In this document: positions 1-10,411 of the stretch, one piece after another
Layout of the letters: every line of letters begins with the position of its first letter
Position numbering within the stretch: the stretch's first letter is position 1
Assembly (NCBI GenBank): GCA_038025085.1
Contig: CM076152.1
Coordinates: 31,251,501-31,315,500 of the forward strand
Direction: 5' to 3'
Length of the DNA: 64,000 nucleotides
From: Tetragonia tetragonoides
Lineage: Eukaryota; Streptophyta; Magnoliopsida; Caryophyllales; Aizoaceae
Program-made: the position numbers and the translations under genes
Notes under the pieces: generated by a model
Seen by the model: the letters and a program-made list of their open reading frames with translations, nothing else
Database searches by the model: none
What the model was told of the DNA's origin: nothing

Positions 1-734
1 CCTTTTGTGAGAGTTGGTTTCTCTCTCTACAAGAGAGTCTTTCTCTCACAATATGTGAGATTTTCTAGATTGGTTAGATTGATGAGATCCTATTTAGATT
101 GTTGGATCTTTTTTATTTTATTTAGATGGGAAGACAAGTTGGATCTTCAATATCAAGGAAATCTCTTTTTCCGAAAACCTGTATGTAACACCTTTGGTGA
201 TTATCTTCGATCGAAGGGATAACGCGTGGGCACCCATAAATTCGACGAAACCGTGCAAGACACCGAATACAAGCAATAGTATTGGAAAATATATTCATAT
301 TGTTATTTTAGATTTGCACTTGTTTAGAAAAATTTGTATTTGTAAATATATTATGACATTTCATAAATGACAAGTTCTCTTTTCCTTGATAAAAAATAAA
401 AGTAGAAGATAACCAATCAATATATACATGTATAATTGAGTTCTCACCAAGGGGGCATTGAATAGGTAATAAATAGTCATAAATACATGGGTGATTAAAA
501 AGAAATTAAAACTAGTTTAATTTTATTTTAATAAAAATAAGTAACATAAGTATAATATTTATTATCCTAAAAAATATTATATATTCACTAAAAATAAAAT
601 TTCTCTGTTAAATATGTTTTTTTGGTTGATAAAAAAAATTATTATTGTTTCTTACTACTCCTATTATCCAACTGTATATATTGATATGATTAAAAAAATT
701 ATTAAATTGATTCTAATAACGAAGGATGATAAAC
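1..734. other. AT-rich intergenic DNA, no gene
   Basis: There is one short open frame at 7-222, rich in F, L and R, with no recognisable domain. The CT/GA-rich palindrome at about 20-60 resembles the 5' leader of plant LINEs, but nothing downstream supports a LINE. The rest is AT-rich with no coding signal. Confidence 0.5.
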
Positions 735-737
735 AAT

Positions 738-769
738 AACCTGTGTATCGCACGGACACGAAATCTAGT
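738..769 (+). mobile_element. possible Helitron 3' terminus
   Basis: An imperfect GC hairpin (CCTGTG, loop TAT, CGCACGG) is followed about 10 bases later by CTAGT, then A and T-rich DNA. Plant Helitrons end in a short hairpin followed by CTRRT and insert between A and T. The stem is imperfect and no matching 5' TC end was located, so this is a candidate end only. Confidence 0.35.
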
Positions 770-1039
770 ATTATCAAAATCTGGAGTATTCATCAATAGT
801 TATTTATCGGTCATCTATAGCTCGGGTGTCCGAGGCGCTAGCTTCATTAAATAGGCCTTTGCATCATACGGACTACTTATTTAAAATTCGTTACTTTTAA
901 CATGGATTATCTTGATTAAATGAATAAAAAAGCACAAATATCGAATATTTGAAATGGTTAGAACTAAAATTGTGATCTTAGTGATTACTTGATGCATGCC
1001 ATTGGTTTATTTGTACAAAGATTAGTTTTTACAGACTAA

Positions 1040-1226
1040 AGCCCTGTTCTTTTCGTCGATTCCATGCTGCATTCCGTTCCGTTCCGTTCCAATCCGTTCC
1101 GTTCCGTTTCACGCCGCATTCTGTACTTCATTTTGTCTCACATATTTTTGAATTATCCGCGCCGCGCCGATCCGTTCCGTTCCGTTCCTCACCGTCCCGC
1201 AGCATTCCGTTGAAGAGTACAGGGCC
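1040..1226. mobile_element. Tourist/Harbinger-like MITE
   Basis: Terminal inverted repeats AGCCCTGTTCTTTTC (left) and GGCCCTGTACTCTTC (right, reversed) enclose about 187 bases and are flanked by TAA on both sides (1037-1039 and 1227-1229), the target preference of PIF/Harbinger elements. The interior is made of short repeats of the type CCGTTCCGTT and has no coding capacity. Confidence 0.6.
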
Positions 1227-2086
1227 TAATATATATAATCCAAGCAATATAATAACTAATTCAATCATAATCAATATCAAGTGAAAACATACTTGAAAAA
1301 ACTTTAAAAGGTTTGAAAAATAAATTTAAATTTGAAAAGGGTTGAACCCAAACCTAGATTGAACTCAATCAAGTGAATGCCTTGAACTTGATTTTGATCA
1401 ACAATAGGGTTTGTAGGAAGCTAAAGGGATATCTTTCGCTCTCTTAGATGTGTTCATGGTTGATTGATTTGTGGATAAAAAAGGCAAAAATAAAAATAAA
1501 AATAAAAAAGGAGAAAATTTAGCTAGAAAATTTCACCATACCATTGTTTGCCAATATTTTATTTTATTTATTTATTTATTTATTTATTTTAGCTAGAAAA
1601 TTTCACCACACCATTGTTTGCCAAATGTATACTACTCCTAGTACCAAATTACCAAATTATTTCCCACCAAAAAACCACAAAACCACAAATTACCAAATTA
1701 TATCTAAACAATAATGTGATGTATGATCAATACAACAACCACATACATCCAAAATTCAGCCAATCAATGAGTTTTTACAAATGAAAATCATCAAATGAGA
1801 TTTGATCAACCTACACCCACTGAAAATCTCTATACAATTAAATCTCACTTACAATCACTCACCCTAAAAGCGAAAAAAACAGAAAACAAAAAACAGAAAA
1901 ATGCCCTTAATTTCTCTCATCATTTACAAGAATTAACTAGATAGTTCAAGAAAAACAACAACAACCCAAGAAATCATCAAATGTAATTTCTCTACTTACC
2001 CTTTTGCACACTAATCAAATATCAGAAAAAATTCACCCAAAAAAACCAAGAATCACAAGAAAGTGATTTTTTTATTATTATCTGAT
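1227..2086. other. intergenic DNA with short direct repeat
   Basis: No gene is visible. A block of about 35 bases beginning AGCTAGAAAATTTCACCA occurs twice (about 1520-1554 and 1590-1624), separated by a (TTTA)n run. The part next to 2087 is probably the 3' UTR and polyadenylation region of the minus-strand gene. Confidence 0.5.
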
Positions 2087-2952
2087 TTAAAGCAATTTAT
2101 AATAACAATCTTGACCCAACAAAAGAATATGATATGAACTTCCACAAGGACACTTGAACCGTACATTAATGGCGTCTCCTTTTCTCTCTGCACTCACTGT
2201 TTCTTCACCAACTGCCTTAATTTTCTCCTCTTCAGCAATTTGCAATTCTTCATGAATCTTCTGACCTTCGATTTCTTCAGTCTCATTATCACTCTGTAAT
2301 TAAATAAATTCCATTAATTAAGTAATTAATTAATTAATCATCAACCCAAATTAACAGAAATCAAAGAAAATAACAGAGAGGGAGAAAAAGAAACCTTTTC
2401 AGATGCGCAATCTTGATCACTTTCATTGATTAGTTCATCAAACCAATGCTTCATTTCCTTTACTCTTTCGCTCATCCTTTTTAGTCTCTAAAAACCCGAT
2501 GAAAAAAATACCAAAATTAATCAAAATTTGTGAGAAATCAAATTAATTAATGAACAAAAAAAGAAAAAGATGAAATAAAAGAAACCCACCTTAGAAGCAG
2601 GGCTTTCGGAGCCATTAAAGCCAGACCCATTATCACCGGAGTTCGGGGACTTCGAATCAAGTCTCGAAACGTCAGCACTGATGAGTTTGTTTGGAGAGAC
2701 AAACGGGCTGGGATCAGATATGGTGCGGAAGAGGGGAGAACTGTGTGGGATAGGTGGCAGAGGTGGTAGGCCAGTGGGACCTGATGAGGTGGTGAGTGAT
2801 TCAGGGGAGGTGGTGGACGGTGGTGGTGGTGGAGGAGGGGCGAGAAACGGGTTCGACAGATTGGGGGGGTCGAGTGGGGCGGAAGAGGAGCGGCGGAGGA
2901 GAGAGAAAGAACCACCGGGAGTGGTGGTGGGGGAGGGGCGTTTCTTGACCAT
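2087..2952 (-). CDS. three-exon conserved plant gene of unknown function
   Basis: Exons read on the minus strand are 2952-2590, 2487-2395 and 2293-2087, all joined in phase 0 with GT-AG introns (donors AAG|GTGGG and AAG|GTTTC; acceptors TTTTTAG and TTACAG). The product is 220 residues. Residues 1-121 are Ser/Pro-rich and low in complexity, with a run of prolines and an LLRRSSSAP segment that looks like a phosphorylation motif. Residues 122-152 form a charged, helical-looking segment ending in an acidic stretch. The C-terminus is ordered: an E-rich helix followed by VRFKCPCGSSYHILLLG and an aromatic end, with two cysteines in CPCG. I do not recognise the family with certainty; the Pro-rich head plus compact Cys-bearing tail suggests a regulatory or scaffold protein. 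The chosen ATG sits in a strong context (ACCATGG). A longer open frame reaches 3165, but it starts upstream of the TATA box. Confidence 0.75.
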
Positions 2953-3099
2953 GGTGTTTGGAGGAGAGAGAAAATCAGAAAATGGTTTTGGGGGGTTCTT
3001 GGAGGGAAAATGGGGAATTTGGGTTTGATATGAAATTGGATTGGTTTTGGTGACTGAAGTGGAAATGTGAAGGTGTTGTTGGACTGTTGGGGTTAGTTG

Positions 3100-3109
3100 G
3101 TTATATAGA
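3100..3109 (-). promoter_or_regulatory. TATA box of the 2087-2952 gene
   Basis: On the minus strand the sequence reads CTCTATATAACC, a canonical plant TATA box, about 150 bases upstream of the ATG at 2952. Transcription should begin around 3070-3080, giving a 5' UTR of about 120 bases. This decides the start codon, because the in-frame ATG at 3165 would lie upstream of the TATA box. Confidence 0.65.
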
Positions 3110-3169
3110 GAAGGAAAAAGGGTAAATAACCACCTGGTTCTCATTCTGTTGAATAAGGGCGCCAATGGG

Positions 3170-3414
3170 TGACGTTATATTTTGTTTTTTTTTCTTTTTC
3201 TTATTTTTAATGAATTCAACTTAATTTTTAAATCCATGGATTTTTTAAAACTTGGAAGTATAATATAGAATAAACACATACAGGTCTGTTACGTGGTCGC
3301 CTCACCTCTACTGAGCCGTCTAGCCTTGAGGCCGCCTCATTTTTGTGAATAAATAATACTCAAGACTGATATACAATTTGATTTATGTCTTCACTTCCAT
3401 CTCTTGAGGTATGC
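3170..3414. other. intergenic DNA before repeat unit A
   Basis: AT-rich DNA without coding signal. Similarity to the later units begins near 3415, where CTCCC, TTGTTGC and TTCAAATGCTGA blocks align with 21967 onward and 40324 onward. Confidence 0.4.
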
Positions 3415-3669
3415 ATCCCTCCCTGGCTCCCACTATTGTTCCATTTTTGTTGCTTTGATGTTCAAATGCTGATACAATTTGAGTTTTCTAATTCTTGCAG
3501 ACTTATAACTTATACTCAAATTATTATGCTTAGCTTATGCTTAGATGTAGTTTAAATAGATGCAGTTTTTATGCTTAGCTTTACTTGAACTATTACCGAG
3601 TTGTAGGTGATAGCTTTGCATGTATGTTTGTTAGTTTGTGATTAACAGTTCAGCTGTAGGTGATTTATG

Positions 3670-4640
3670 TCTAATATTATGGATTATTACAGTTCAGCAG
3701 TAGCTTGCTTGAATCATGAAATCTGCTTAATTCAATTCATTTACAGTAGTATGGTAGTGCATGTGAAAATTACTTCTCTGCAACCTCAAATTAGAGGTTC
3801 AATTTGTTTTGTTCTAAACTTGAATTTGAAGAAATTGAAACTCTTTCCGGGTTGGGGTATATGTCGGGCCGGATTCTTCTCATCTGCCCTTTTCATCGCA
3901 TTAAGAGGAAAGTCTGTTAAGTGTTGATGTATAAACTTCCAAGTTTTTTTTCTGGAGTATTGATGTATAAACTTCCAAGTTATTTTTCCTAGCCTTGAAG
4001 GCCTGCCAGGGTCACAGTTCAGGCTTTAATTAACTTTAATGTAATATTTTGTGCTTCAGCTTAGGTTTTTGTTTTATCTTGCTTTTATGATCTGAACTTG
4101 TTTTCATAATCATCTGAACTTGTTTCCGTAATCATCTGAACTTGTTTTCGTAATTGTATCTGTATGTATAGAAGCCTCTATTAATTTTTCCAATCTTAAC
4201 TAGAAATCAGAGAATCACTATATCGCCCTTGACTCTTCTATATACCTTATGTTACTGGAGCTTGTTTTAGCAATTGACTTGATTTGTACAAAGAAACAAA
4301 TAATCATTGTTTCAATCTGGACTAGGGCTTACATTAAGCTGTATAATGTCTACCACATTGTGTTTCAATTGCTACTCAAGCTAAGCTGTGATTTCTATTC
4401 ACATAACAAAATTATGTATGACCAACAGATACACATTTTTGTTTCTGTTGACGATCTCAATGGGAGCAGTTTTGAATGCTCTTGTAAAGTTACCATGACG
4501 TAGTTAATCAAGGTTGTTTCTTACTGACCAAAGAAAAAAAAGAGATGCATAGGAAAGATCCCCATCATATGGCCTACGACCTTGTTCAAGTTTCTTTCTT
4601 ATAGCTGCTACTGCTGTCATGGACTCATGGTTTATGCAGA
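3670..4640. other. unit A leader, non-coding
   Basis: Short open frames only. The TGAACTTGTTTTC-type sentence recurs three times near 4095-4150. The part from about 4190 aligns with units B and C. No gene is seen. Confidence 0.45.
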
Positions 4641-4649
4641 ACTCAAGCT

Positions 4650-5530
4650 ACTTTCTAAAGGTTAAGTCTTCCTTGGTTGGGTCTCAGGGCTCGGGGCTAC
4701 AAGACTGGAAAGAATCTTCATCCCCAACTGCGTATTGCTTGTTTCAGTAATTTTATGCGTCTTAAGTTTCTGCATCTAGGAGAAAACTTCTTCACAGCTG
4801 AGATTCCATCCACATATCTTTTCTTTTCTTTTTCTTTTTCTTTTTCTTTTTCTTTTTCTTTTTTTTTTTGTTTTTGTTTTTGAACGGCAAAGTAACCTCC
4901 AACTTTGTTGGAAATGAGACTTGAACCCAGGTTATTAAACTGCGCTATCCCAAGCTCTAAAACGCTTGGCATACTGGCAGACTGCCTCCAAGTTTATCTT
5001 AGCTGTCGAAGCTTCAATACTTGTCTGTGGCATACTTAAATGCCTTTAAAGGCGGCATCCCCAATGAATGGGGACTCTTAATATCTCTTCAAGTTCTTGA
5101 TATGGGTCGCGCGCTGTAATCTTACAGCCACGATCCCATCAAATATTTGTAAGTTGGAGAAATTAGAAGACCTGTTCATAGTTCGTATCCGAGCCAGCTT
5201 GTGTAGTTTAACCAACCTGATGCAACATGATATTTCCCTTATTGCAGTAACAGGCATGATACATGAATGTTTTTTCTCAGCTAAAGAAGCTCCACTTGTC
5301 AATCTATTCCACAATAGAATGGCAGGTCCAATTCTTGCTTAAGTGTATTACAGCCTTTACAGGTGTGTGGAAATAACTTCAAAACTCAATTTCCTTGATG
5401 TTGCTGGCAATAAAATTACTGTTCCAATTCCTTTTCTGGTGTGATTCCGCAAGACCTTGGTTCCTGCAAGTCGCTCAAACGGCAGAACGAACTCTCTAAA
5501 TGGAACTATTCCTCTTAGAATGTCAGGTTC
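4650..5530 (+). pseudogene. LRR receptor-like kinase remnant (unit A)
   Basis: Broken frames carry leucine-rich-repeat phrases: FMRLKFLHLGENFFTAEIPS near 4750-4810, an ATIPSNICKLEKLEDLFI block near 5130-5180, and FSGVIPQDLGSCKSLKR near 5430-5480. These fit the extracellular LRRs of plant LRR receptor-like kinases or proteins, which act at the plasma membrane. Stops and frameshifts separate the phrases, a simple repeat interrupts them at 4817-4870, and no kinase domain is seen. Related debris lies at the same place in units B and C, so the pseudogene was already part of the duplicated segment. Confidence 0.6.
4817..4871. repeat. (TTTTTC)n simple repeat
   Basis: About eight tandem CTTTTT units followed by a T-run, lying inside the LRR remnant. 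The Phe/Ser and Lys/Glu open frames across it are artefacts of the repeat. Confidence 0.9.
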
Positions 5531-6372
5531 TGCACTGCTCGACTGAAAGCCGGTGATGGTGATGGTGCTGGCTCCAGTATGATGGTGGCCATTTTAGCAC
5601 AAATAATGGAGTATGAAATTAAGAATCAAGTTGCTAATATTTTCAAAACACTGAATAAAGGGAAACACTTGGAACTGACCAAACACTTCCCATCTCAAAT
5701 GGCACACATGACATTGTCAAAGTTGTGAAGCTGGAGCTGGTAAAGTTTTAAGCATCTAGTAAGAAACTACTTCGCAGTTGCCATACTGTCATCCAACTAA
5801 TCAACTCTATACTGAAGACCAGAAGGCAAAAAGCGCTTGGTGCTGCTGGTGTACGTTTCCTAGGCCCAGATTCGGGCTTCAAGGATAAACTATGACCGTG
5901 TGATCAGAGCGTGATTGGCCAGCTTCCAGTGTATCACTTGTTGAGATGTTTTTGTGTATTTCTTCTGCAGATCCTCTTAGAAAGCAGTGTTCTTGTCCAA
6001 TGCTAGAGAGAAAGGAGTTTGACGGGGCTTATATTTCTTGAAAAGTATGTAGCTAATGTTTTTGGAGGTAGTTTTAGCAAACATACATCTGATGCTACTA
6101 TTGAATATCGAATCAGGAAGTGAAAACTTCAAACTTCAATGAGAATGATTGTAAAAGTCTTGATCCTAGACAATAATAACTTGATACCTAAAAATGACCT
6201 CATGGTTTTATCTGTTCTAGGACTCCCATTTCATTTCAATTGCTACTCAGACCATGAGCCTTTGTTGTTAGGTTTGATCCTTTATTCGCCATCTGCGCTT
6301 GAGATTCATGGAAAGCTTACTTGAGCTCAAACTGGAAGCTAAATTATTGTTCTGAATGATTTCTTTGTGCAG
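5531..6372. other. unit A non-coding/decayed stretch
   Basis: It contains scraps shared with unit B (around 25001-25560), for example the block from CATCTAGTAAGAAACTACTT to AAGGCAAAAAGCGC near 5750-5840. No intact frame is present. Confidence 0.4.
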
Positions 6373-6430
6373 GAATGATGAGTTCGTGTCGAGGGAGCTT
6401 GTGGAAAGGCCGACAAACCAAAGGGTTATG
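6373..6430 (+). pseudogene. 58-base exon-like block (unit A)
   Basis: Bounded by TTTGTGCAG on the left and GTAATG on the right, it reads (G)NDEFVSRELVERPTNQRVM without a stop. The same block, with the same splice-like borders, is at 25861-25918 in unit B. It is probably an exon of a duplicated gene whose other exons are not recognised. I cannot name the family. Confidence 0.45.
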
Positions 6431-7638
6431 GTAATGTAGCTTTCTAAATTCTTCCACTGTCTTCATCACTACTTTATCGCACAGAGGTTTCTTCTGCCTT
6501 TAGAAGTTGTCTTACCTGCTTTCGTGAGTTGATGATGTGTGGCTGTACCTTTGTGTTTCTACTTTCCTATTATCATTATATCTAAGGATTGTTGGATAGT
6601 GGGACTTATTTTCAGGAGTAGTAAACACCTATGCTACTCGACTCGGGTACAAGAGTTTGGACACTGGTACGTGTCTAGGTGTCTGACTCGGCCATTTTCT
6701 GTAATCCCTACTATATTTTGGCCTAAAATGAAGTGATGTCAAGTGTCCATACCCATGTCGGAGTGTCAAGGACCTGACACGGGTACTTAAGGTGAAATGA
6801 AGAGTCACACTACTTTTGTCAGATTGCTCAATTACTGGTCTTTTTCTTGTCCTCATTCCTTAATAAGCTCATCTTACGTGAAGATCTATCAAACTCAGTA
6901 GTTAAACAGCAAAGTAGAGTATGCTTATATGTCTCTGGTATGTTATAACTTAAAAGTTTGTTCCCTTATAAGAGTTAAGGACTTTCCTTCTTGTCAGTCA
7001 TCAGAAATAGACTCAAAAATTGCCGATGATTATCTTGTCAGATTGATCAATAGTGCGAAGAACAGATTAAGCAAGCCTAATTGAAGGATGATATCTTTTT
7101 CAATCAGAATGGGGCAAATGCATTACTTTGAAAATGACTTTGAATCTGACACCCTGAAAGATACAGCTACTTAATATATAAGGAAAGAGTTAAGTTTCAT
7201 TTGTGAAAATTCCTGCCAATATGTTGAAAGCAAATCTTCTTTCTTAAAACAACCAATAAATAGGTTAAAGAGTACATACAAGAGGGATACGCGTAGATCA
7301 GTTTCTCACTACCTGCACTCTAGGAGAAGCTACTCTAAGAAACTATGGTAAAAGCGAAAAGCTCGAGGGGCAGATATGTTCAACAGATTTGTTCGGTATT
7401 TCATCTGTTCTTCCGAAATCCCTCGAGGCTTAGAGCCTATTTAAGCAGGCTCAGCAGTCTTTTTGGCTTTCTGCTATCGTTTTCCTCTATTAGTAACTGA
7501 TTGTCTGATTCCATAAGATAGTATACAGTACTCCACTCGCTTCTTTTACTGTCTGCTTACCAAGGGGGACCTTATTATAAATAGCTTATGTGTTTAGAAT
7601 GTCTTTCTGCTTAATTTGCGGTCTGATTATCTATGCAG
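6431..7638. other. unit A intron-like/non-coding DNA
   Basis: Alignable to 25919-27572 in unit B. Unit B has about 470 extra bases (26830-27295) that A lacks; unit C has related sequence at 46050-46620, so A probably lost them. No coding region is seen. Confidence 0.45.
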
Positions 7639-7714
7639 CATGTTACTGCTGAAGATACAACGCGCGCCATGGTTAAGCAAGCTGAAGATGCCGCCAGAAA
7701 CATCCAACAAGAAG
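7639..7714 (+). pseudogene. 76-base exon-like block (unit A)
   Basis: Preceded by CTATGCAG and followed by GTCAGC. It reads HVTAEDTTRAMVKQAEDAAR followed by NIQQE, open throughout. Four copies exist in the window (7639, 27573, 46782, 48092), each a few hundred bases upstream of a U5 copy. The open frame and splice-like borders suggest a true exon of a protein gene carried along with the snRNA cassette. The family is not recognised. Confidence 0.45.
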
Positions 7715-7921
7715 GTCAGCAATGTGAATTGTCATCCCAGATTCTTATGTTTTCTACAGTTTTGCACAAAAATCATCTTTATTTATAGAAGGTATCTTAA
7801 GTCATATTATATGATAGAGCAATCTACAACAATAAAATGGTGAGTTCACATTTCCCTTTGCATTATTCCTATCTTCAGATTTCTTGGCCTGATAGCGCAA
7901 TATATGCAGACTATATATCTA

Positions 7922-7974
7922 GTCCCACATGGATGGACAAGGTAATGCCAACCTATGGACCGTCATATTTAATT
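7922..7974 (+). promoter_or_regulatory. snRNA promoter (USE + TATA) of U5-A
   Basis: USE at 7922-7932 reads GTCCCACATGG, one mismatch from RTCCCACATCG. A TATA-like ATATTTAA lies at 7966-7973, about 33 bases further on, the spacing known for Pol II-transcribed plant snRNA genes (Pol III genes have about ten fewer). U5 begins about 25-30 bases downstream. Confidence 0.75.
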
Positions 7975-7998
7975 ATTCCAACTACTTTTACCTTCCTC

Positions 7999-8114
7999 AC
8001 GCAGCCACGCAGTGAGTGCAGAGCGAACTATTCTTTCGCCTTTTACTAAAGAATACCGTGTGCTCGCTGCATTTGAGTGGCATACGTTTATTTTTGAAGG
8101 GAGCTTCCCTTGTG
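7999..8114 (+). ncRNA. U5: U5 spliceosomal snRNA, copy A
   Basis: Core subunit RNA of the U5 and U4/U6.U5 snRNPs; its loop I aligns the exons during splicing in the nucleus. The invariant loop I region TTCTTTCGCCTTTTACTAAA is at 8031-8050, closed by a UUCUUU/AAAGAA stem. The outer stem pairs GCCAC near the 5' end with GTGGC after the loop. An Sm site (ATTTTTG) lies near 8090-8097, followed by the 3' hairpin AAGGGAGC/TTCCCTT. Length, about 116 nt, is normal for plant U5. The 5' end is placed from TATA spacing and comparison among copies. All conserved parts are intact, so this may be functional despite one USE mismatch. Confidence 0.88.
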
Positions 8115-8260
8115 TGGAGCTTCCAAGTGTTTTAGTATCTTGATTATACTGTTGGATGTCCAATGAGATTGTCTTTGTTTGTAGTCAAGTTAGCATTGAT
8201 AACCCAAGTTCTTGAGTATACTGGAGCACTTTTTGCACGTCTCGGAAATTTGCACTTCTT

Positions 8261-8578
8261 TCTAGTAAAGCACCTAACCTATGACGATATAAGTCTTGGT
8301 TCCAGAAACAAAAAACACCTGAATAGGCTACCCAAGATTAATAGTACAGTATTACACAAGTTCAGGTTCTATTTGCTTGGCATATATGTGCTTTACAAAT
8401 CTGTTATTGTAATCATTTCTAGTAAAGCACCTAACAACCTATGACGATATAAGTCTTGGTTCCAGAAACAAAAAACACCTGAATAGGCTACCCAAGATTA
8501 ATAATAGTACAGTATTACACAAGTTCAGGTTCTATTTGCTTGGCATATATGTGCTTTACAAATCTGTTATTGTAATCA
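8261..8578. repeat. 157-bp tandem duplication in unit A
   Basis: The block starting TCTAGTAAAGCACCTAAC at 8261 repeats at 8418 almost without change (3-base additions only). Units B and C have a single copy, so the duplication happened after unit A separated. Confidence 0.85.
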
Positions 8579-8708
8579 TTTTAGCTATGACAAAAAATCA
8601 CCCTACTATATCAATATCATGATCTTCGTTAAGTGCTCTGACTAATACCAAAATGGAGTTGTAAATGTGTCCACAAACTTAGTTACAGTACAGACGAGGT
8701 TAATATAT

Positions 8709-8759
8709 CCTAGGACATGAGCCTGCTTGATCGCCCATTGACCCCGTCCAGGTAAGTAT
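8709..8759 (-). pseudogene. U1: U1 snRNA fragment, 5' third with promoter (unit A)
   Basis: Read on the minus strand it starts ATACTTACCTGGACGGGG, the universal U1 5' end that base-pairs with 5' splice sites, and runs about 51 nt through stem-loop I before breaking off at 8709. The remaining two thirds (U1A loop, Sm site, last hairpin) are missing. The sequence beyond the break is an inverted piece of what in unit B lies downstream of U1. It cannot make U1, but its promoter looks complete. Confidence 0.88.
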
Positions 8760-8780
8760 GTTGCTTTGTATGTGTGCCTT

Positions 8781-8832
8781 GCTTTTATTAGCAACTCTTG
8801 CTTTTTTAAATGTTAACTTGGCGATGTGGGAC
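8781..8832 (-). promoter_or_regulatory. snRNA promoter retained by the U1 fragment (unit A)
   Basis: On the minus strand USE GTCCCACATCG (8832-8822) is perfect and TAATAAAAGC (8790-8781) sits at about -22 to -31. The gap of about 31 bases matches the Pol II snRNA arrangement of the complete U1 in unit C. Confidence 0.8.
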
Positions 8833-9569
8833 ATTTTTAATTATGGAGTCATCTCCACCAACTTAGAATTATTAATTAGTACTTTTTACTACTTCAAAAC
8901 TCAGTCATGATATGGTGCTCAATATATAAGCTAATAACTTCATAGACATGGCTTTGCGAGGAATATCTCCTTCAAAAACTTAACGAGCAACTTTATCATA
9001 TTTGATGTTAAGGTACATGAAATTCGTGCAAAGTTTATCAGTGAAACCATCAATTAATATGTCAATGACTTCGACATAACATAATGATAATAAGCTCTGT
9101 AAACTATTTCATGAAAATTTTCTTTCAATTAAGTTATGTAGATGAAATTGTGTTAGTCGATGCACTAGCAAATCAAAGAGTCCAGTAATGCAATAACATG
9201 GTTGTAGCGTGGTTATCATAGAAGATGGATTAAGATCTCCTTTGATTCTTGAAATACTTATACTATTTTGGCTTAAAGACTTGTGGGAGTTGGGCTATGT
9301 TTGGCACAAACAACTAGCTTTCAATAAAAGCTACTGCTTGAATGAAGCTCGCATCTAGGTTTTGTTACTCTCCGCTTCTAAATAGTTTGCCAGATTATTT
9401 TCAGTCTGCAGCTGCAGCTAGTTTTGTGAAAGTTATTCCTTCAAAGTTTCACCTACAGCTACAGCTAGTTTATTAGCATTATTTCATAACATTCTTTTAG
9501 CAGTTTTGTACTAATTTCTTTCTTTTTTTAACATTTGACAAGTACAACTAGTTTTGCCACACCTAGCCG
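8833..9569. other. unit A spacer between U1 and Harbinger-like element
   Basis: Alignable to 28645-29275 and 50290-50690. No gene is seen. It includes short AGCTGCAGCTAG-type palindromes near 9408-9470. Confidence 0.45.
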
Positions 9570-9716
9570 TAAATAATATTTTTCTTATTATTATTTTATA
9601 AATATCAATATTGATATTAATATTATTACTACTTGTATTTTGTTATTATAATAATAATTATTATTATTTTTATTATTATTATTCATGTAATTATTAATTT
9701 TATTATTATTATTATT

Positions 9717-9830
<114 letters not shown>

Positions 9831-10049
9831 GAAAAAAATAAAAAATAAAAAATTCTAGTTTATCCAGTTTTGTCCAATTTCTCCCAATTTTTACCAGTTT
9901 GACCCAGTTTCTCCCAATTTTCACCATGTACCAGGTAGACTTTTCAATTTTCACCAGTTTTGTCCAGTTTTGCCCAATTTCTCCCAGTTACCAGTTAGCA
10001 GTTACCAATTTAAAAGAACGAGCCCTAAGTGAATAAGTAATCAAAAACC

Positions 10050-10175
<126 letters not shown>

Positions 10176-10411
10176 ATATAAAGTCAATGCATATATTTAT
10201 TATGTTTGGATTTAATGTATTTTATATTTAATTATTATGTTTAATATGTCAAAATATCAAAATTGGGCTAAACTGGGAGAAGCTGGGTCAAATTGGGGAA
10301 AAACTAGGCAAAACTGTATTTTGTAACTAATAACTAGCAAAAACTGGGCAAAACCGGGGAAAAATGGACAAAATTAGGCAAAATTGGAAACCAGTTGAAA
10401 AGAACATGCCC

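Noticed and set aside
2681..3028. Plus-strand Gly/Glu-rich frame opposite the three-exon gene
   Set aside because: It is the antisense of the Pro/Ser-rich exon and has no promoter or homologous features of its own.
2953..3165. N-terminal extension of the 2087-2952 gene to an upstream ATG
   Set aside because: The in-frame ATG at 3165 lies upstream of the TATA box at 3100-3109, and the ATG at 2952 has a much better context.
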